A stretch of 64,000 nt of DNA from Moringa oleifera (GCA_021397835.1 JAJFZO010000579.1:1193001-1257000), one strand, 5' to 3'. Shown: positions 1 through 12,279, counted from the first letter of the stretch. The notes: generated by a model from the sequence alone, not told the origin. Numbers and translations: made by a program.

Positions 1-1
1 T

Positions 2-1581
2 TCAAAACTTTTTGCAGTTGCCTTGCTAGCATCGGGTCAGAGTTCTACCATTACTGGAACATATGCCGGGCAGTATGTTATGCAGGTAATTTTTGGTACC
101 CTGTTCTGTGGCACTTTTGCAGGTCAGAGTGATTTTTCATTCCTTGTCTTTCTGCAGAAAAATATCTGTAACTTTAATTGAGCCATGAAACTAATATTAT
201 TTATCCCTCTTCGTATATTTAATCTGACTTATCTATTTAATAAGAGTTGATTCTTGAAACAGTTTAATGTTTTCTGGAATATCTAATAAGTTGTTCTATG
301 TTTTTTCAGTCTAATAGCCTGCATATTCTTTCCTCTGCCTTGGTTGAGATACAACTTCATCACATTATATTTGCTTCGAGTGACTTGTGCGGTTCTCACC
401 ATGCTTCTTTTTGTAGGGATTTCTTGATTTACGTTTGAAACCATGGATCCGGAACTTCCTGACTAGATGCTTGGCTATAGTCCCCAGCTTAATTGTTTCA
501 CTCATTGGTGGCTCAGCTGGAGCTGGGCAGCTAATTATTATTGCATCAGTATGATATTCTTACCATTGAACCTTTTCAACTTTGACATATCCTGCATCTA
601 TTCTAGTAGTGTTGTTTTGTTTGCCCTTGGAAACATAATGAAATTACATGTAATATGTACATTACAAGTTAGGACCTCAAGTAGTTCATCCCTTCCAAGA
701 CTTCTTTAATACAACCAAGACTCTTAAACTCAATATGAAATGATTTATAAATTATTCTCAAGTTGGAATAAGGCATGAATGATGCCTATGAACCAATGAG
801 ATCATGAAAATGGCATGCAGTGATTGATCATTATGCCAGAATAGAATATCATTCTGCCTAGTTTTCTAAACTTGAGGTTATGTGGGCAGATGATTCTATC
901 ATTTGAGCTCCCTTTTGCTCTCATTCCACTTCTCAAGTTCACCAGCAGCAAAACCAAGATGGGAATGTATGCAAACTCGACTATGGTAAATATTCTTCTT
1001 TTCAATTTGAAATGCAGCAATAATGTAGCTACCAAGAACTTTTCTGCAGATTTCTCCAGCGGTACTTTTGCCATAAAATGTTGCAGACCTTGGCTCTTTG
1101 TATGTATTTCAGTGGTGAATAAATGGGCACTTTTATTGAACGTACATATTGATATGTGTAGATCTAAACCTAGAACATGATCCGAGAAGGGCTGATGCTT
1201 CTGCATTATGTCGTTGACATATTTTTTCTCTCTCAACAGATCTCTGCTGTCACTTGGATCATTGGTTCCCTGATCATGGGCATAAACATATACTACATTG
1301 TGAGCAGCTTCATTAAACTGCTCATTCACAGCCACATGAAACTTGTAATCATCGTGTTTTTAGGAATACTTGGATTTGCGGGTATTGCTGTATATTTGGC
1401 TGCAATTGCTTATCTTGTTCTGCGGAAGAACAAGGAGGTGAACCACCTTTTGGCATTAACAACACCTGACGGTCAGCAGATGGCTAATGAATCTGGTGAT
1501 GCAGCAATGTATAGTCTCCCAAGAGAAGACATAGTAAGCATGCAATTGCCTAGGAGAGTGGCTGGGTTAGACCTCGACTAA
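2..1581 (+). CDS. NRAMP: NRAMP metal-ion transporter, C-terminal half (5' end outside window)
   Basis: Proton-coupled divalent metal (Fe/Mn) transporter of the NRAMP family, a multi-pass membrane protein. Four exons read in one frame: <2..85, 417..548, 890..985 and 1240..1581, ending in TAA, about 217 residues. Exon 1 carries the family's consensus transport motif [17 protein letters not shown], and exon 2 continues it with [10 protein letters not shown]. Later exons carry the last hydrophobic segments ([14 protein letters not shown], then [16 protein letters not shown] and a long hydrophobic stretch from [12 protein letters not shown]) and a hydrophilic tail ending GLDLD. All junctions are GT–AG and phase 0. 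The many-exon structure suits the plant NRAMP1/6 group better than the intron-poor NRAMP2–5 group (inference). The start, TM1 and the TM6 metal-binding motif lie upstream of the window, so transport competence cannot be judged. Confidence 0.93.
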
Positions 1582-4500
1582 TAGAGAGCATGATTTATTA
1601 CATTAGGGGAAGCTTTTCGGTTTTGAAAGGATGCTAATTTACCCGTATGAGAAGTATGTTATCTTGAAGCATCCTTTAGTTGTTGCAATATTTAATCTGA
1701 ATCATAGTTTACAGCTTCTTATGCATTAACTTCCATATTGAATTTCCTTGTGTGTTTCTTTCTTCTGGAATAAAATGATATCTTATGCCTGAGCTTAAAG
1801 AATCAGAGCAGCTGATGAATATTCTGAGAATAGTCCTGGGTGTCAAGCTCATTGGTAAGTTTTTCTAGCCATTTGTTTTAGGTTTATTCATTGAGTTTCT
1901 TGGAAAGAATTCAATGGATATTACAATTGAAAAAAATAATAATAGTCTAAGAACATGTTGAGTAGTGGAGTTGCCTCTGGATATCATAACCCATTAATGA
2001 TTGAGAAAGTTGGTTTAGATGATTGACACATTATAATAATCTTTTTAGAAGGTTAGTTAATGGATATATGTTGGATTAGAAAATTTAGACTTGTGATTTA
2101 AGAAAGAGATACGTACTGATTCATCTTTTAGGAGACAGGTAGGCCGGCATGTCCTTCCTTGTTATCCTCTCCATCCATGAATTGAAATTGACTTTTCTTG
2201 GTATAACTTACCCATGAAGACTGAAGGCTGTCATTAACACCATAATCCAGTTCATTGAGCATACATTTCTCATTTATTTCCATTCCAAGCCCCAACTAGC
2301 CATCATTTCAATCATAACTTTTAAAACTGAAATTGGAAAGTTTCATTTTTAAGATTACAATTTCTTTCTATTTTTTATTTTTTTTGCCATTTCTTTAAGT
2401 TTTCTTTTCTTCCAATCATAACTTTAGATTAGGGTTTTTTTCTTTTCTTTTTTTTTTGGGGAAAAACGCGGCGAAGGGGGGGGTGGGGGGAAGGGGAAGG
2501 GTTTGTTCTTTTCCCCTTTGAATGGGTAATACTCTTTCTTGATTTGTGAAGTTCATATTTGCTGTTTTAAGTCCAGCAGAGTTTGGTGGCATAACTTACT
2601 TTCTTGAGGAACTTAGCAAAAAAATGCCCATCACTTCATCCTCATCACCTACCAACCCAAATCATACCAAGTCAATTGAGTTTATCACATTGATAATCTA
2701 AATTAATATTTATGCGTTTGATCCCAAGCTTATCATCAATTACCACTTTGCATTGTGTGATTAGGTAGTTACTTTTCAAATTAATGCAATGAAAAACCAA
2801 ACATGCAAGACAATAGGATTGTAAACATGTAAAGGCAAGAAACATTGTGCATCAATTCTTTAATTGGATGACTCTCATGTGACTTTACTATTTCGAATAG
2901 ATAAGGGTAAACACATTTGATACATAATTTTTTTTTTCAAAATTTAAAGACAACCACTTGAGTCAAATATATAAATAATAATAAAAAAATCATATATCTA
3001 GAGAATGGCGTGAATGAGTGAAACAGAAACATACCTAATATTTACAAAGGTTGAACCATATATTAGTTTTAACTATGTTTATAAGTTACAGTGATGATCA
3101 TATCAATTAAAGTTGTATGTCAAAAATTTCATGGGCGAAAAATTCAAGTTCTTCCCGAGATTTTTTTAAATTATTTTGCTAAAATAATATGAATTGTTTT
3201 GAAAAAAATGTCTCAATTCAGTTACTTACTTGCTTTTGAATTTAAATCTCATAAATCATGTGATAATTTCTTTTAAGAGAGGCATAGAATATTTTGTCAT
3301 TACATTCAATTACCCTTTATTGTCCAAATTAGATAGTCATTAAATCGATATAAAATATTAATTAATCTAATTATATATATTATAGGAAGAACAATATAAA
3401 AGAATCCATGTTTCTACGTGTCCCAAATTATTATTTGCCTTTATAATACAAAAGCACCAATAAAATTGGTTTATATTAAAAATTAAATTTTTTAGTTAAT
3501 TTAATTATATTTAGTTTTTTAATGGAAATAAACATATATATTTTTGTGTTATAAAATTAAAAAAATTAATATTGAATAAAAATAGTATTCTTTTTTATTC
3601 AACTATATTTTTTGTTATGAACATAAAATTTTACATCTTTTATTTATAAGCAGATTCATCAATAATGAAAAAATACGAATTAATAATATCATCAGATGAT
3701 ATGATTAGTTTACAACAAAAAAAAAAAAAAGTGTAAGAACAAAAGAATACTAAAAGTTGATGTATAAAGTTTTTTTTTAAATAAAAAATAAATAAACATC
3801 TATAAATTGATTACAATATTTATAATATTTTATAATTTATTATATTAATATAAAAATTAAATAATTTATTTTATTAAATTATTATATACCATTATTTTTT
3901 AAAAAAATCAAGTATAGCTCGTATCTAAAAAAATATCTGATCCTACTTAAGATCACCGGCAAAATTGAATCGTATTTAAAGCACCAATAAAACGTGATTG
4001 TGTGTGTATAGATGAGAATAAATAGATATAAATGTGTGGGTCATGATTAATTTTTTGGAATACATATTTTAATCGACATTATTAATTGTTGTACAAAGGG
4101 ACTTTGATGGGGGCAAGTACCCACATGGAATGAGGTTTTTTGTAATAATATTTTCATGTCAAAGGGATAAAATTACATTTTAATTTTCATATATAAAAAT
4201 GACTAAACATTTTATGATACACGGCTTGATTTTCATGTTTAGTGACACTTAAAAGTTATAATGTCTAGTATAGTAAAATTTTCATTTTATAAGTATCTTT
4301 TTTTAATGTGTTTAAAATAATGAGCATTTATCAATAAATATAATTTTAGAATTAATACTATCTACACATAGTTATTTGTTACATCTACTATAAAAATTAG
4401 GTTTAACATATGACTCTTAAATCTCTAAGATTAAGCTGATGTGTGTAATGAAAAGAAATATAAAATAAAAGTAATATAAGATTTTCGTGTTTATTTCATA

Positions 4501-4900
4501 AAAAAATATTCAAATTAAATTTAAAAATTAAAAATATTTAAATTTGAAAATTTTATTATAATAATTTTTGACTTAAAAGTTATCATATTATAGATAAATA
4601 TTTAAGTTATCATGTTATAGACTTAAAAGTTATAATGTTATAAATAATTTAAAATTTTTTTCTTATAGAAAATATTTTTTAAAATTTTAAAAAATTTATA
4701 AATAAAATTAACGAACTAAAAATTATTCAAATTTAAATGATGAACTAAAAATAACATGAATTTATTTAAGTTATTTTTAATATTTTTAATAATAATAAAT
4801 TAAATTTTTATCAAATTGATATATTATTTATTATTTTTTAAATATTAAAATTTATTTAGCAATAAAAAATTAAAATTTTATATATTACCCAAACATATAC
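1582..4900. other. AT-rich spacer downstream of NRAMP
   Basis: The first 250 bases or so are probably NRAMP 3' UTR, with an AATAAA-like 'gaataaaatg' near 1769. The rest has no supported gene. It is a mixture of A/T runs and short ORFs full of stops. The only compositional anomaly is the G-rich tract at 2457–2505, listed separately. Confidence 0.6.
2457..2505 (+). repeat. G-rich tract, potential G-quadruplex
   Basis: A run of T is followed by closely spaced G runs (4, 8, 6, 4 and 3 G) separated by one or two bases, in otherwise AT-rich DNA. This meets the usual four-G-run pattern for a quadruplex. It could also be a homopolymer sequencing artefact. Confidence 0.55.
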
Positions 4901-4924
4901 AGTTTACCTAGATCTGATCGTAGT

Positions 4925-5235
4925 TCAGGTTCGGTTCGGTTTTGGTTCCGAACAACTGTTCAAGGTTTAAGGTTAGGATGAACCAAAACCTGAACCGTTA
5001 GGCTGCGGCTCCGGTTAAGGTTTGGTTCAAAAACGGTTTAAGTTTCGATTCATAAGCGGTTCAGGTTCAGGTTCGATTTCGATTCATAGACGATTCAGGT
5101 TTAGGTTCGGTTTAAATTTCGGTTCGATTCAGGTTTATTTCAAAGATGGTTCAAAATAGGTTCCGGTTTCGGTTCGGTTCAAGTTTGGTTCCAAGTAGAT
5201 TCAAAATAGGTTCAAATTTCGGTTCATACACATTT
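4925..5235. repeat. Degenerate GGTTCGGTT sub-terminal repeats of the hAT element
   Basis: Dozens of variants of GGTTCAGGTTCGGTT follow each other just inside the left end. Similar motifs on the other strand lie inside the right end. In hAT elements such sub-terminal repeats are transposase-binding sites; that role is inferred here. Confidence 0.7.
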
Positions 5236-5607
5236 GAACCAAATTAAGTAGCTAATTTAATAAAAATACTTAATCTAATGAAAATATATTTTTATAAAAT
5301 AAAAATATTTAATTTAATAAAGTTAAATTAAATAGTTAATTAAAAAATAAATAATTTAAATTGGACTTGCACTTAATTTTTACCAGAATTAAGTTGCCTA
5401 CGTATCCCCTTATGTTAGAGGAATCAAAGTCCACGTAGTTCTCTTACCTTTTGAAAATTTGGATGTTCACTAATCACTGTCGGTGCCTTCGGTAGTATGT
5501 TCATTTTCTAAAAAATCATAATTTAATTCTTGATCTATTTTTTTGTTGTCGAAATTATGCTTTTGTCCAATCATCAAGATAAACTTGAGCTTGAATTGAA
5601 TCCGGAC

Positions 5608-7095
5608 TCAAACATGAGCGCCTTTGATCCAATACATTTCCACTAATATTAAACTCTTGTCCACAGCAACTGTAGAAATCGGTGTTGCAAGAATTTGCTT
5701 GGCTATAATAGCCAAAATTGAAAAATATCTTTCATGTTCTTTCCACCATTGCAGAATATTGAAATCATTATCTTCATCAACAAACTCAAAAGAAGTTATT
5801 AAATAATTCTGAAACTCAGAATTTGAGCTTGATGAAGATAAACCTCGAAATTTTTTTTGTTTTTTGAAACAATAATTGACACCCCTTACCAACTTTTGAT
5901 GATGAAACTTGAGATGAATTATCAATTTCTGTAACACTAATATTATCATATTGACCATAAAGTCTATAATATTCATTATATATTGAATAAAATAAAGTTT
6001 TAATATTTGCAATCATAACTATAATATCTACATCTATTTGTAAACAATTACAATAACAAGTTAATTATTCACTTAAATAAACTAATTTGCAATGTGGATC
6101 AAATACTAACCCAAACAAATATATAATTGGAATATTAAAATAATACTCTAATCATTTATCTTTCATAACTTGAATGCAATTAAGTAATTCTTCATTTTTT
6201 TCATATTCCTCGAATTGAGCAACAATATTAATAGCCTCAATAACAAATAAATTGATAATAGGATAATACATACCCGATAAAAAATTAGTAGCATCATTAA
6301 AAACTTTTAATAGTTGACAAATTTTTGTACACATATTCCATTGTTAAGGATGAAGAATAATAGTACTAATATTATATTGCATAAAATCACATAGTAATTC
6401 TTTATATGCATCATTTTCACAAAGTAATTTATACGTAGAATTCCAACGAGTAGGAATATCACGCGAAAATTTTATGGAATGCATAGCACGACTAACACAA
6501 AATTTAGCTTCATGCTTTCATTGCTTTTGGATGTTTTCATAAATAATGCAATACTTCTTTAATAGGCACGATAGCATAATTAAGTAATTTTAACCCACTT
6601 TGAACACATAAATTTAAAACATGATAAGCACATCTTTGATGAAAAAATCGACCACCAAAGTAAGGATTACATAAAGTTATTAATTGAGGAATAACTGCAG
6701 TATTATTAGAAGCATTATTAAAACTAATTGCAAAAATTTTATTATCAATTTTATACTCTTCAAAAATAATTACAAACAATTACCTTTGTTCCATCCGATT
6801 TATCAACCTTTTTCATATGAATCTCGAACAAATCAGATTTTTTTTGTTTTTCTTGAATTTCTTCAATATTTTCATCAAGAATTTGAATATCAAGATGAGG
6901 GGAAATTGAAACAGATTGACTTTTGGAATTCGGTTCATAAATTCTAAAAGGAGGATTGGGGTTTGTTTCTTCAACAAAAGATTGATGTTGAAGAAATTCA
7001 TGATAAGCATCAGTATCGAGATGCATATTTTCATTGAGTATAACACCTTTATTTTTAGAAGAGGTAGATTTTTTTGAAGAACTACCACTTGTCAT
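5608..7095 (-). pseudogene. hAT transposase remnant (BED finger and hATC dimerisation pieces)
   Basis: Fragments of one transposase lie in order on the minus strand but in different frames. The N-terminal part (7095–6760) starts MTSGSSSKKS and reaches the first half of a BED zinc finger (HMKKVDKSDGTKVIVCNYF). It is followed directly by core pieces NNASNNTAVI and FHQRCAYHVLNL (6779–6537). A block around 6330–6530 is legible only across stops. Next comes KICQLLKVFNDATNF (6334–6152), and last the C-terminal hATC block ILQWWKEHERYFSILAIIA (6012–5608). Relatives are RICESLEEPER/ZBED-type proteins. The jump from the half BED finger straight to the core implies a large internal deletion. With the frameshifts, the protein is certainly non-functional. 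Confidence 0.88.
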
Positions 7096-7479
7096 TAAAA
7101 AAATGATTGATAAAAAAATAAAATAATTGATTATAAAAAATAATAATGATAAAAAAGAATTTAAGTATAAAAATTAAAAAAATATATAATAATTGAGAAA
7201 GTGAACAAGATAAATGAATGAATTAAGAATTAAAATAATTAAAGACAAATAATTAAATGAATTAAAAAAATTAAAAGAATTTTTATAAGTAAACTGTAAG
7301 TAAGAATAGAAATAAACAAAATAATCAAATAATTGAATGAGAGAATTGAATAAGAATTGTAAGTGAGAATTATGTGAAAAAAAGAGAAGAAAGTTGAGTA
7401 TTTATAGATGAAAATTAAAAAAATCAAAAATAAATTTAAATTTAAATTCAAATTCAAATTTAAATTTTTTTTCAATTTT

Positions 7480-7835
7480 CAATAAGTGAAAAAGATTCTC
7501 TTTCTCTCAATGAGGTCTAACCTAATAATAGAGTAATGTAAGAGAAAAAGATTCTTTCTCTTACGCTAATATTCTCTTCTCTTATACTAATAGTATAATA
7601 GTGTAAGAGAAAGAAGAATCTCTTTCTCTTACACTAGTAAACTAATAGTAAAGTAATGTAAAAAAAAGAGATTTTTTCTCTTACACTACTCTCTTTCTCT
7701 TTGATAAATAAGATTGAGGTAATCGAATTGTCATCTCAATCTTACTAGTGTAAGAGAAAGAGAGATTCTTTCTCTTACATTAGTGTAATTATGTAAAAAA
7801 AATTTTTTAGTGTAAGAGAATGGTCACCTCACTCT
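7480..7835. repeat. Stacked inverted repeats of AGTGTAAGAGAAAGA / TCTTTCTCTTACACT
   Basis: About eight copies of a 15-base purine-rich word and its reverse complement alternate, for example at 7533–7565, 7597–7636, 7660–7686 and 7747–7785. Each pair could fold into a short hairpin. Weaker copies recur at 8745–8830. The tract lies upstream of the transposase reading direction, inside the hAT element. Confidence 0.8.
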
Positions 7836-9072
7836 TACCGTTGCAACCTAATTCCGATGCTCCTTGTCTAAATTAAATCAGTCCCACGAGTGACGTGACT
7901 GGTTTTAATTGGGAAGAGCATAGATTTCAGAGAGAGCTTAGGTGTAGAGAACCATGACAGCTGATATGAAAACAGCATCTAAATGAATGGTGTTGATTGA
8001 CAAGGAAGAGACCTTTCCAATGGGGACAGATTACTACTGTCCCCTTCATACCTCTGGTTTTTTGAAAAAATAATTAATTAATTAATTATAAAAAATAATA
8101 AATAAACATATGAAAATTTCTAACAACCATCATTAAATTTTCTTATAAATATTATTTATTTCAAAATGAAATTATATTTCATTACTTAAAAAATTAAATC
8201 TTATATATTATTTGGTGATATAATTAAATTCTAAACTATTAAATATAGAATTTGAATCATGTGGGAGTACAATTTCCAAAAAATTTACATATTTAAAGAA
8301 TTAAAATTATAAAATAAATATTTTATATCTAATTTCTTATATATTATAAAAGCATTCCATATATTTTCTTTGTCTTTTTTGTAACCAATAGTAAGCATAT
8401 GTAATATAATTATCTCATTAAAATAAAAATAAATCCAATAGTAAGCATGACAAATATCCTTACAATAAATTGTTAGGACACCAGGCCACGACGTTGCAGA
8501 ATCATTTTTTAATATCATAATAGTTATGATACTATTTAACATTATCGGAGATCACTACATAATGATTGCTTATTTGCTTTGAGTTACATATTCATATTCA
8601 AAAATTAAAAAAAAATAAAAGTTATATAAAATTTTTTATTTTATTTTATATTATTAATATATATTTATTTATTAATTAATTTAAAATTAAATTAAATTTA
8701 TTTAAAAAATTTGAAATTACGATACCATTTAAACTTATTGGGGATCACTAATGTAAAAGTCTTACATTAGTATTAGAGAAAGAGTACAATTTTGTAAGAA
8801 AAAAATCTATTTCTCTTATATTAATGTAATTATATGAAAAAAATTAAAAATTAATATTTAATATTTTAATTATAAATTTTTAATAAAAATAAAAATAAAA
8901 ATAATCATATTTTTATTAAAATAGATATTTTAAAATTAAAATTATTTTTAAAATTTTTAATATTTTAAAAATTAATTTAATTAGAAACCAAACTGGTACC
9001 ATCGATTTTAAACCATCAGTTTTGATTCCGATTTAAATTTCACATGAATTATAACCGAACTATTTTTAAAAT

Positions 9073-9357
9073 AATTTGGATTACGATTCAAAATCGAAAT
9101 CAATTATATTACTTTCGGTTCGATTCAAAATATAATTGTTATAGTTGGATTCAACGGTTTGAACTGAATCGTAATTACCTCTAAGTCTACCCATGACATT
9201 AAAAAAAAAAAAAAATAAATAATTTGGATTACGATTCAAAATCGAAATCAATTATATTACTTTCGGTTCGATTCAAAATATAATTGTTATAGTTGGATTC
9301 AACGGTTTGAACTGAATCGTAATTACCTCTAAGTCTACCCATGACATTAAAAAAAAA
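9073..9357. repeat. 148-bp tandem duplication of the hAT right end
   Basis: The segment starting AATTTGGATTACGATTC at 9073 reappears at 9221 and the two copies read identically over about 138 bases, each ending in a poly-A run after CCCATGACATT. Both copies contain the proposed right end of the transposon. The lack of divergence means a recent duplication, or possibly an assembly artefact. Confidence 0.9.
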
Positions 9358-9827
9358 AAAAAAAAAACTTGCATGCATATTTACTTCTAGGATACATCAC
9401 TTCTTGCTTTTTGAAATGAGTGCCTCTACAAAATCTCTAAAATTAAAATTTGTATCCTTAAAAGACTTCAAAAAAAACAAATGTTATCACTTACTATACT
9501 ACAGAGAGGATCTCCAAACTATCGGAAATTTATAATAATTTCTTCTGTCAATTGGCAATTTCCACCCTCCCATCTTCAATGATAATAATATGAAAAAACT
9601 AATGTCGGGGAAAAATAAAAAAAGCAACATTATACTTCATTTATATAATGACCAAATTAAAACAATTACAGAATTATTCCATCCAAATCTAGGACCGATA
9701 TAGAACTCACTTAGACAAGCACATTCTTTTAATAACAGTGTTTCTTAATCCAACTCTTCCTTAATTAGCCACCTAACTGAACATTTCATAACCAGTTTGC
9801 TCCCTAATCAAGGCCACCTTTCTGTCT

Positions 9828-12248
9828 CTAATTTATCTTGATTGGGTCTTCTTGCTGTTGGGGGATGGGAAGGTGACCTTTCTCCTGCAGGCTCTTCACT
9901 GTTTCATACAGGCATTGCTTCACTGGTGTGAACTCTAACCCCAAGTCCCTAATCTTCTTGTTTGTAAACTTGTAAGGTTTAACTCTTGGATTCTTCTCAT
10001 CTGAGCACCTGTATTTTCATTAAAGAAAAATATAACATTTAGTTATTAATTATGAATCCAAATCTTCTGTTAATTTTGAATATGAGAAATGATAAATTAA
10101 TAAAATCAATTATTAATTTTTTTATTTTTTACGTGCCATTATAAATTATAAAATTATACATTAAATTTCATATAAAAAAATCTCATACAAACCCAAGTTA
10201 ATAGATGGCATGAGGAGTTTCAGTTAATGGTGATAACCAGCACTATAGTATTATTACTTTATTTTCAATTTTATAATTGTGGAATGGAACTGATAGAGAA
10301 AAAGGTTAGGCAGAGAGACCTTTCAGGTCCAAATCTGACGAGAACATTGGGGTAGGTGAATACCATTCTGGTCCACTTAATTTAACATATATATATATAT
10401 ATATATTAAAAAAATAAACTTCACGGGTGGGTCCAATTATCCTCTCATGTTTAGTAGGTAAAAGGAATATATCACTTTTGTCAAAGTTAGTACACCAACT
10501 TCTAACTTTCTAAATTTTTCTTATTTGTTTTTCTTTTCTTCCAAACAGACGTCAATTTTCTCCTTTGATAATAAAGACATAGGATGTCACAGACGCTCAG
10601 CATACCGTCATGCTTGATGCAAAATGCAGAAATCGTATGGATAATTGGAGAGTACTTACTTGGTAGGGATGGGATACTCGGGGAAGAACTTGGCAAGGAT
10701 TTCAACCACCTCACCGCGATGCAAGACGCTCTCAGCACAGATGTAGCGGCCTGAGGCGGAGGGGTTCTCGTAGACCAGAAGGTGCGCTAATGCGACATCC
10801 TTGACGTGCACATAAGCTTGAACCGAGTTGGCATAGGTCTTGGCTGAGCCGGTCAAGTACTTGAGGATGTGGACGATGCTGGCATTCACCGTGGGCTGCA
10901 ACAATGGCCCTAGCACCAGCACCGGGTTCACCACCACCAGGTCCACCCCCTTCTCCTTCGCCTCCTCCCATGCCGCTTGCTCTGCCACCATCTTTCCGTA
11001 ACAATACCAATTCTGTAACATCATATCAATTATCAAACAGGTGGAACACATAAGACAAATGCTTTTAATACAAGTAAGGATCTCAACTAGTTTGGGATTC
11101 ATCCAGAACAATTTTGTAGTTGGAAAGCTACAATTTAAGGGTGTCACATCACGGACTGTGTCATCAAATGATCCAATCTAGTTGGCACGCTGCAATTAAA
11201 GGTTGTTTGGGAGTGTGGGAATACTTTCCCAAACCAAACAAAAATAAGATGTTATTTTTATTGCATTATTTCTAACATTAATCTATATAGATATATTCTT
11301 AAAATTATTTGTTTATAATTTTAATATTAATTTATAAAATATAACAATGTGATGTTTAGTTACGTTGGATTTAAGAGTTTAACTCTGACTAATTAACAAT
11401 GTGTGGAAACCACAATATAGCAATTGTTAAGTTATCAATAAAAAATTATGTTAACCCAATAATTTTTTAAAAATAATATTTGAATGTTATTTGTTTATTG
11501 TTTGAAAGGGATGATAAGTTACGACTAATTTGATGATCATAGAATCAAACCTTGGTATTCTTGCAGAACTCCAGGTCACTCCAGCACGATTCGTCAACCA
11601 CGACGTCGGGGCTCCGGTTGGGATCCATGTACACCGCCCCGATCGACGATGTGAACACCACGCGCTTCACTTTGGCCTCCGCCGCTGCAACAATCACGTT
11701 CCTGGTCCCGTTAACTGCTGGCTCCACCATTTGTTCCTTTTGAAGCAACACAAAGGTATCAGCAAACATCGTATTTTTCTCCATCCACCAAAACAAAAAT
11801 CAACGAGCAGAAAAGTAGAAGAGGGTAAGAAAAGTGGAACTCACGGGATCGTCAGTGACGGGAGATGCGGTGTGGAAAACACCATCGCAGCCAGTAATGG
11901 CGTCCTTAAGGCTCTGGTAATCAAGAAGGTCAGTTCTGCACAGAGTTAATCTCTCCTTTGCTCCTTCAAGCTCCCTCAAGTGGTTGTTCTTTGGATCATC
12001 TGCACACACATATTAACAAACACATGTTAAGCTAAACGACAACGCATATCACAACAAACACAAAAACGAAATCTATCATGATCGACAAAAACATGAAATC
12101 TTCCATGCGACCTACCTGGATTCCTCACCGTCCCTCTGACAGTGTAACCTTTCTCCAGCAGTAGCTTCACGATCCACGACGCGATGAAGCCACCTGCACC
12201 GGTGACGCAGACGGTTTGGCCGGCGGTGGAGATGCTGTCAACTGGCAT
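9828..12248 (-). CDS. CCR1: Cinnamoyl-CoA reductase (CCR1-type)
   Basis: NADPH-dependent reductase that turns hydroxycinnamoyl-CoA esters into cinnamaldehydes, the entry step of monolignol (lignin) synthesis; cytosolic. Five exons: 12248..12116, 11999..11845, 11736..11551, 11012..10660 and 10008..9828, giving 335 residues, the usual CCR length and exon number. The Rossmann motif [11 protein letters not shown] is at residues 15–25 and R38 is suited to NADPH. Catalytic residues are Ser126/127 ([10 protein letters not shown]), Tyr163 and Lys165 within the CCR signature NWYCYGK (159–165). [11 protein letters not shown] and the C-terminal [14 protein letters not shown] block are also typical. MPVDS is preferred as the start because CCRs begin this way; a longer in-frame start at 12326 lies in the GA-rich leader. 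All splice sites are GT–AG. CCR1 is favoured over CCR-like paralogues by the intact signature; no defects seen. Confidence 0.96.
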
Positions 12249-12279
12249 ATTGAATTCCTTCTGAATCAATGAATCTCTT

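Larger units (their letters stand above)
4909..9183 (-). mobile_element. Decayed hAT-superfamily DNA transposon
   Basis: The limits are proposed from three signs. First, a near-perfect 8-bp target-site duplication flanks it: AGTTTACC at 4901–4908 and AGTCTACC at 9184–9191. Second, the ends match imperfectly as inverted repeats: the left end begins TAGATCTGATCGTAGTTCAG and the right end, reverse-complemented, begins TAGAGGTAATTACGATTCAG. Third, a broken hAT transposase lies inside on the minus strand. Both sub-terminal regions are rich in GGTTCGGTT/AACCGAAC-type motifs (4925–5235 and about 8985–9175), a habit of plant hAT elements. An 8-bp duplication is characteristic of the superfamily. The interior also holds stacked inverted repeats (7480–7835). 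The element is about 4.3 kb and looks immobile. Confidence 0.68.

Noticed and set aside
467..709. Open frame starting [10 protein letters not shown]
   Set aside because: It overlaps NRAMP exon 417..548 in another frame and runs into the intron.
802..1335. 177-residue open frame on the minus strand across NRAMP exons
   Set aside because: It is antisense to phase-consistent NRAMP exons and shows no family motif.
7239..7475. Open frame rich in Asn, Leu and Ile
   Set aside because: It is translated A/T-rich repeats (NLNLNLNL) inside the transposon with no protein signature.
7480..7835. CRISPR-like array
   Set aside because: Repeats alternate orientation, spacing is irregular and the DNA is plant nuclear; no cas genes.
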